This document shows, in pieces, positions 19,778-22,040 of a DNA stretch of 22,040 nt. This DNA is from a virus. The stretch is from positions 1 to 22,040 of the IMG/VR virus record IMGVR_UViG_3300021963_006227, one strand, 5' to 3'. The first letter of the stretch is position 1; every line of letters starts with the position of its first letter. The notes below the pieces were generated by a model. That model made no database searches, was not told the origin of the DNA, and saw nothing but the letters and a program-made list of their open reading frames with translations. The position numbers and the translations under genes are program-made.

Positions 19778-20041
19778 TTACCTAACGTATGCGATTGTGA
19801 TGCCACGGCAAAGACAAACGTCTTCGATAATGTCACGCTTAAGTGTTTCCTCCGCGATGAACTGTTGAGTCTGTTCAGTGTCACGATCTACGCTGTTAGA
19901 AAGTGCACGGATCGTGATGATGCAGTTGTCGTGCCACTTGCGCAGTTGATCATCAGTCAACATGCACACGAATGAGTGAAACGTTGTGATGATTGTGTCC
20001 ACTGATTCTTTACAGATGCGATTGCGAAACGTGCGGTTCAT
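19778..20041 (-). CDS. Small helical protein (87 aa)
   Basis: An 87-residue protein rich in Cys and Ile (ESVDTIITTFHSFVCMLTDD, then IIEDVCLCRGITIAYVR). It is probably helical with a C-terminal CLC-containing strand. The start overlaps the preceding gene by ATGA. Unrecognised. Confidence 0.6.
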   Translation of the reverse strand: MNRTFRNRICKESVDTIITTFHSFVCMLTDDQLRKWHDNCIITIRALSNSVDRDTEQTQQFIAEETLKRDIIEDVCLCRGITIAYVR

Positions 20042-20226
20042 GATGCGTGATACTCCACGTTGTAAGTGATGGGGATTGAATCTGTGCGTTGATTCTTGTT
20101 AGCATTGCCCACGTTCATCGCGTGGCAATAATCCAATGCGCTGTAAATGTTATCGAAGGAGTTGTACCAGGTACACACAGGATCTTTGCCATCGTTATGA
20201 TGGACAGTCTGGATGATGTTGTACAT
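20038..20226 (-). CDS. Small hypothetical protein (62 aa)
   Basis: A 62-residue protein (MYNIIQTVHHNDGKDPVCTW, then SALDYCHAMNVGNANKNQR). The ATG is preferred to an upstream TTG. A strand, helix, strand layout similar to other members of the array is likely. It stands 5 nt after the stop of the 43-residue gene. Confidence 0.55.
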   Translation of the reverse strand: MYNIIQTVHHNDGKDPVCTWYNSFDNIYSALDYCHAMNVGNANKNQRTDSIPITYNVEYHAS

Positions 20227-20231
20227 GATGA

Positions 20232-20363
20232 TCAATCTTCCTCAGGTTCGTTTGTGTAAATGAAATCATCCCAGAATGTTTCTGTGAATGTGTCACTCAT
20301 GCAGTCAGAATCAAGCCAGGGATACAATGCAGACTCCTGCGCAAGTTGTTCAAAGTCAATCAT
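20232..20363 (-). CDS. Very small acidic protein (43 aa)
   Basis: A 43-residue, very acidic protein (MIDFEQLAQESALYPWLDSD, then FWDDFIYTNEPEED). The ATG overlaps the preceding stop by ATGA, which supports translation. Its charge would fit a DNA-mimic or protein-binding role, but that is a guess. Confidence 0.5.
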   Translation of the reverse strand: MIDFEQLAQESALYPWLDSDCMSDTFTETFWDDFIYTNEPEED

Positions 20364-20569
20364 GGTGTGGGTTTAATTAGTTTGTACTCTTGAATGTCAT
20401 AGTAAGCAACAGTATCTGCACTGTAACTGCGCAGACGTTTGATCTCATTCTGTGCACCACGATCAGATTTAAACCACTGATGATTCCAGCGGCCACGAGT
20501 CTTAACTGCAACGCAGTGCGTGGCATCCTTAACAACTTGGCGACCAGTTGCGAGAGTAAATGTGTTCAT
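20360..20569 (-). CDS. Small basic protein (69 aa)
   Basis: A 69-residue basic protein (CVAVKTRGRWNHQWFKSDRG, then AQNEIKRLRSYSADTVAYYD). Strand, loop, strand and helix are likely. It overlaps the next gene by 4 nt and starts 2 nt after the preceding stop. I associate the pattern with small cyanophage proteins of unknown role. Confidence 0.6.
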   Translation of the reverse strand: MNTFTLATGRQVVKDATHCVAVKTRGRWNHQWFKSDRGAQNEIKRLRSYSADTVAYYDIQEYKLIKPTP

Positions 20570-20571
20570 GA

Positions 20572-20742
20572 TTAGTTAGATGTGGACCAGTTAGAACGTG
20601 CAACTCGTGAGACGTAATAGTAAGCACGACCGTGCTCACTTAATTGATACTCGCTGCGCATACGTTCAGCCTCAGAACGTGATGCAAACTCGTCGACCGT
20701 TTCGTGATAACGGCCAGCCTGACGGTTGATGTAGTAAATCAT
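20572..20742 (-). CDS. Small conserved cyanophage-type protein (56 aa)
   Basis: A 56-residue protein: MIYYINRQAGRYHETVDEFA, then SRSEAERMRSEYQLSEHGRA and YYYVSRVARSNW. The YYxxNxxAGxxxETVDEFxSRxEA pattern with a terminal YYYVS is one I associate with many cyanophage genomes; its function is unknown. It begins 2 nt after the stop of the NGNPRR paralogue. Too short for ordinary gene-calling limits but well supported by the pattern. Confidence 0.7.
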   Translation of the reverse strand: MIYYINRQAGRYHETVDEFASRSEAERMRSEYQLSEHGRAYYYVSRVARSNWSTSN

Positions 20743-20744
20743 GA

Positions 20745-21014
20745 TCACAGATAATCGCGGAGGTGAGCATAACCAGGCACATCATGTGCGTGATCAGGTG
20801 AAGGTAACTCGCGGCGCAGTTCGTAATACAAACCGGGCTTGATGTTTATACGCTCAGCGTTATAGGCTGCGTCTCGAAAGATACCGGGCACAGCATGATG
20901 GCCCAGGTATCCTTCATCCCAAACGGCAATACGTCGGTTGTCGCTGATGAGAGCGTAGAGCCGACGTGGGTTACCGTTTCGATCGTTGTGTGTGCAAAGG
21001 TGTTGGATGTTCAT
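20745..21014 (-). CDS. Small protein with NGNPRR motif (89 aa), paralogue 2
   Basis: An 89-residue protein, first gene of the leftward array. IQHLCTHNDRNGNPRRLYAL and RIAVWDEGYLG are shared with the 107-residue paralogue near 17.2 kb; the C-terminal half (YNAERINIKPGLYYELRREL) differs. The ATG at 21014 is preferred to in-frame GTG and TTG codons just upstream, which lie inside a leader hairpin. A structured leader of three hairpins precedes it. Confidence 0.7.
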   Translation of the reverse strand: MNIQHLCTHNDRNGNPRRLYALISDNRRIAVWDEGYLGHHAVPGIFRDAAYNAERINIKPGLYYELRRELPSPDHAHDVPGYAHLRDYL

Positions 21015-21022
21015 AACATTCA

Positions 21023-21090
21023 CCAGCAATAGAGCTGGCAGCTGACAACAAGTGAGGGTGAATCCCTCAGTCTGAGTAACAAGAACTCAG
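21023..21090 (-). promoter_or_regulatory. Three tandem hairpins in the leader of the small-gene array
   Basis: Reading on the plus strand: CCAGC/GCTGG (21023-21038, 6-nt loop), TGAGGG/CCCTCA (21053-21069, loop TGAAT) and CTGAGT/ACTCAG (21072-21090, 7-nt loop). All stems are perfect. They lie directly upstream of the first gene of the array, on its presumed mRNA leader. Confidence 0.5.
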
Positions 21091-21228
21091 AGGGAGAGAA
21101 TCTAACTCCATGATCAAGAATGATCAATGTTGATCTACACTAGAACTTGTATGCTGACAAGTTACAACCAATGTGCTCCCTCACAGAGAAGATCTGTTCG
21201 GAGCAAAGTAAAACAAATTGCCGGGCAT

Positions 21229-21385
21229 GTAGTTAGTTACAGTGCACAGAATGATCATCGGTGTGCAGTAAGTCCCGCCATCGTACGGATCGGCGCCGAC
21301 GTGGGGGACAAACATCCAATGGCCAGAGTATCTGCATCAAAGACAGGTACGCTGGACAAGGTATCTGTGACCTGTAACTAACTAC
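21229..21385. repeat. Perfect 14-bp inverted repeat with 129-bp spacing
   Basis: GTAGTTAGTTACAG at 21229-21242 and CTGTAACTAACTAC at 21372-21385 are exact reverse complements. The enclosed sequence has no gene. The pair could be two sites for one dimeric protein or the arms of a large loop. Confidence 0.6.
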
Positions 21386-21417
21386 AACCGGACAAGTTGG
21401 TTGTATTAAGTTACAAC
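21383..21417. repeat. Two mutually exclusive hairpins
   Basis: TACAACC (21383-21389) and GGTTGTA (21399-21405) form a 7-bp stem with a 9-nt loop. GTTGTA can instead pair with TACAAC at 21412-21417 across a 6-nt loop. The middle arm is shared, as in an attenuator. Confidence 0.45.
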
Positions 21418-21845
21418 TGGGCGAGGGTTGCTAACATTTAGCGCCCATACTTTGCCTTAGTTAAAGACAAGATGCCCACTGACAAACAGTGCAGAGTGCT
21501 TATCCAATGGCCTACTGTTGTTCGGCTGCATTGTCCACACTGTTTGTGAAACTATTTATCAGTGTCAGAACAGTTGGGCCATAAGGGTTGCCCAATTCAC
21601 ATTGCCCTTGCGGGATGTTACTCTCTGTCTCTGTCTTTAATTGTCGAGGTTCGTCAACCTTGAAACCTTAAGGATTCCGCTGCTCACGTTCGGGCACACC
21701 ATGCCTGCCATCGCCTACACTTCGGGGATGTGCTCCCTACCATCGGCGGCACGCGTGGGGCCCGTTCGGCCATCGCGGATTCCTATTCGGCTTTCAAGGT
21801 TCAACCGGGGGTCGGGCAGTGCCCTTGCCTCAGTGATCTAAAGGT

Positions 21846-21876
21846 AAGGGGTAGGTGGTTCGCCAGTCAACCCCTT
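21846..21876. other. Long hairpin with a nested TTCG loop
   Basis: AAGGGGT pairs with ACCCCTT over seven bases, and inside it TGG-TTCG-CCA forms a second short stem with the stable TTCG loop. No T-tract follows on either strand. It may be a structured RNA element. Confidence 0.4.
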
Positions 21877-21950
21877 CCAGCCGGTCTCTGAATTGGCACA
21901 GTGCGCACCGGGCTCACCACGTGCGGCCCCGCTTGAAAGGAAACGCGCGC

Positions 21951-21958
21951 GCGATCGC
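21951..21958. other. HIP1 octamer GCGATCGC
   Basis: GCGATCGC is the highly iterated palindrome of many cyanobacterial genomes. I found this single copy, so it hints at a cyanobacterial setting but does not show HIP1 enrichment. Confidence 0.6.
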
Positions 21959-22040
21959 ACGCGAAATAACACAGGGCCCGCCCCCCTGTCAATCTAATTT
22001 ACAAACTGTCACAATTATACTTAGGGCGCACCCTGATGAT

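Larger units (their letters stand above)
21091..22040. other. Long region without a convincing gene
   Basis: No frame in this stretch gives a recognisable protein with a good start. The left third is AT-balanced with TGATCA sites and inverted repeats around GTTACAAC; the right third is GC-rich with several hairpins and one HIP1 site. It could be the start region of leftward transcription, a replication origin, or the border to the structural genes. A GC-rich hairpin with CCCTGT lies near 21974-21988, and a lone TATACT lies near the right edge. Confidence 0.5.

Noticed and set aside
21641-21841. 66-residue plus-strand frame in the right-hand gene-free region
   Set aside because: Low-complexity Arg/Ser/Pro composition of GC-rich DNA, no family pattern and no ribosome site.
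21720-21905. Protein-like minus-strand phrases (for example EARALPDPRLNLESR and RLEGVDWRTTYPLP)
   Set aside because: Both are short, lie in different frames between stops, and lack start codons. They could be gene remnants but cannot be supported.
1-22040. CRISPR array, rRNA or insertion sequence
   Set aside because: No regularly spaced repeats, rRNA signatures or transposase motifs were seen on either strand.

Overview
The window looks like part of a tailed cyanophage genome, in the replication and small-gene end. The reasons are a phage-type family A DNA polymerase next to a primase/helicase N-terminus, a PD-(D/E)XK exonuclease, two HNH-type genes and an OB-fold ssDNA-binding candidate. 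It also carries an NblA-like (phycobilisome degradation) gene, a DUF4214 protein of a type common in cyanobacteria and their phages, and one HIP1 octamer (GCGATCGC). No structural, packaging, integrase or lysis gene was recognised, so lifestyle and family cannot be fixed from this piece. Nearly every gene is on the minus strand, so the natural reading direction is right to left. Only the NblA-like gene (about 3.2-3.4 kb) and one 68-residue protein (about 19.1-19.3 kb) are on the plus strand.

Reading leftward from the right end: 21.0-22.0 kb is about 1 kb without a convincing gene. It is rich in hairpins, inverted repeats and TGATCA sites and probably holds the start of the leftward transcript or an origin. 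From 21.0 to 15.4 kb there are about twenty tiny genes (43-140 aa), mostly overlapping by ATGA or separated by short spacers. Several resemble small proteins often seen in cyanophages. The spacers hold three copies of a hairpin with compensating stem changes, placed 2-6 nt after stop codons. A separate CAAACTCC motif sits at several start codons, and a structured element near 16.1 kb exposes its complement in a loop.

From 15.25 to 11.0 kb lies a module of a coiled-coil protein, a 75-residue protein, a MoxR/RavA-like AAA+ ATPase and a ViaA-like VWA protein. It is followed by small genes and a winged-helix candidate. A strong terminator ends this unit just before the polymerase (9.2-7.35 kb). 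Next come a basic two-repeat protein, the DUF4214 protein, an HNH/HTH protein, the OB-fold protein and a 274-residue partner. A second strong terminator follows, then a small basic protein converging on nblA. The last unit (3.07 kb to the left edge) holds a degenerate methyltransferase-like protein, an acidic protein, an HNH-AP2 homing-type endonuclease, the exonuclease and the primase, which runs off the window.

Most starts lack a clear Shine-Dalgarno sequence, and two genes begin directly behind terminator hairpins. Working together, primase, exonuclease, polymerase and ssDNA-binding protein form the replication core. NblA-like, the AAA+/VWA module and the small-gene array are candidates for host takeover. 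All family names come from reading motifs by eye and no database search was run.
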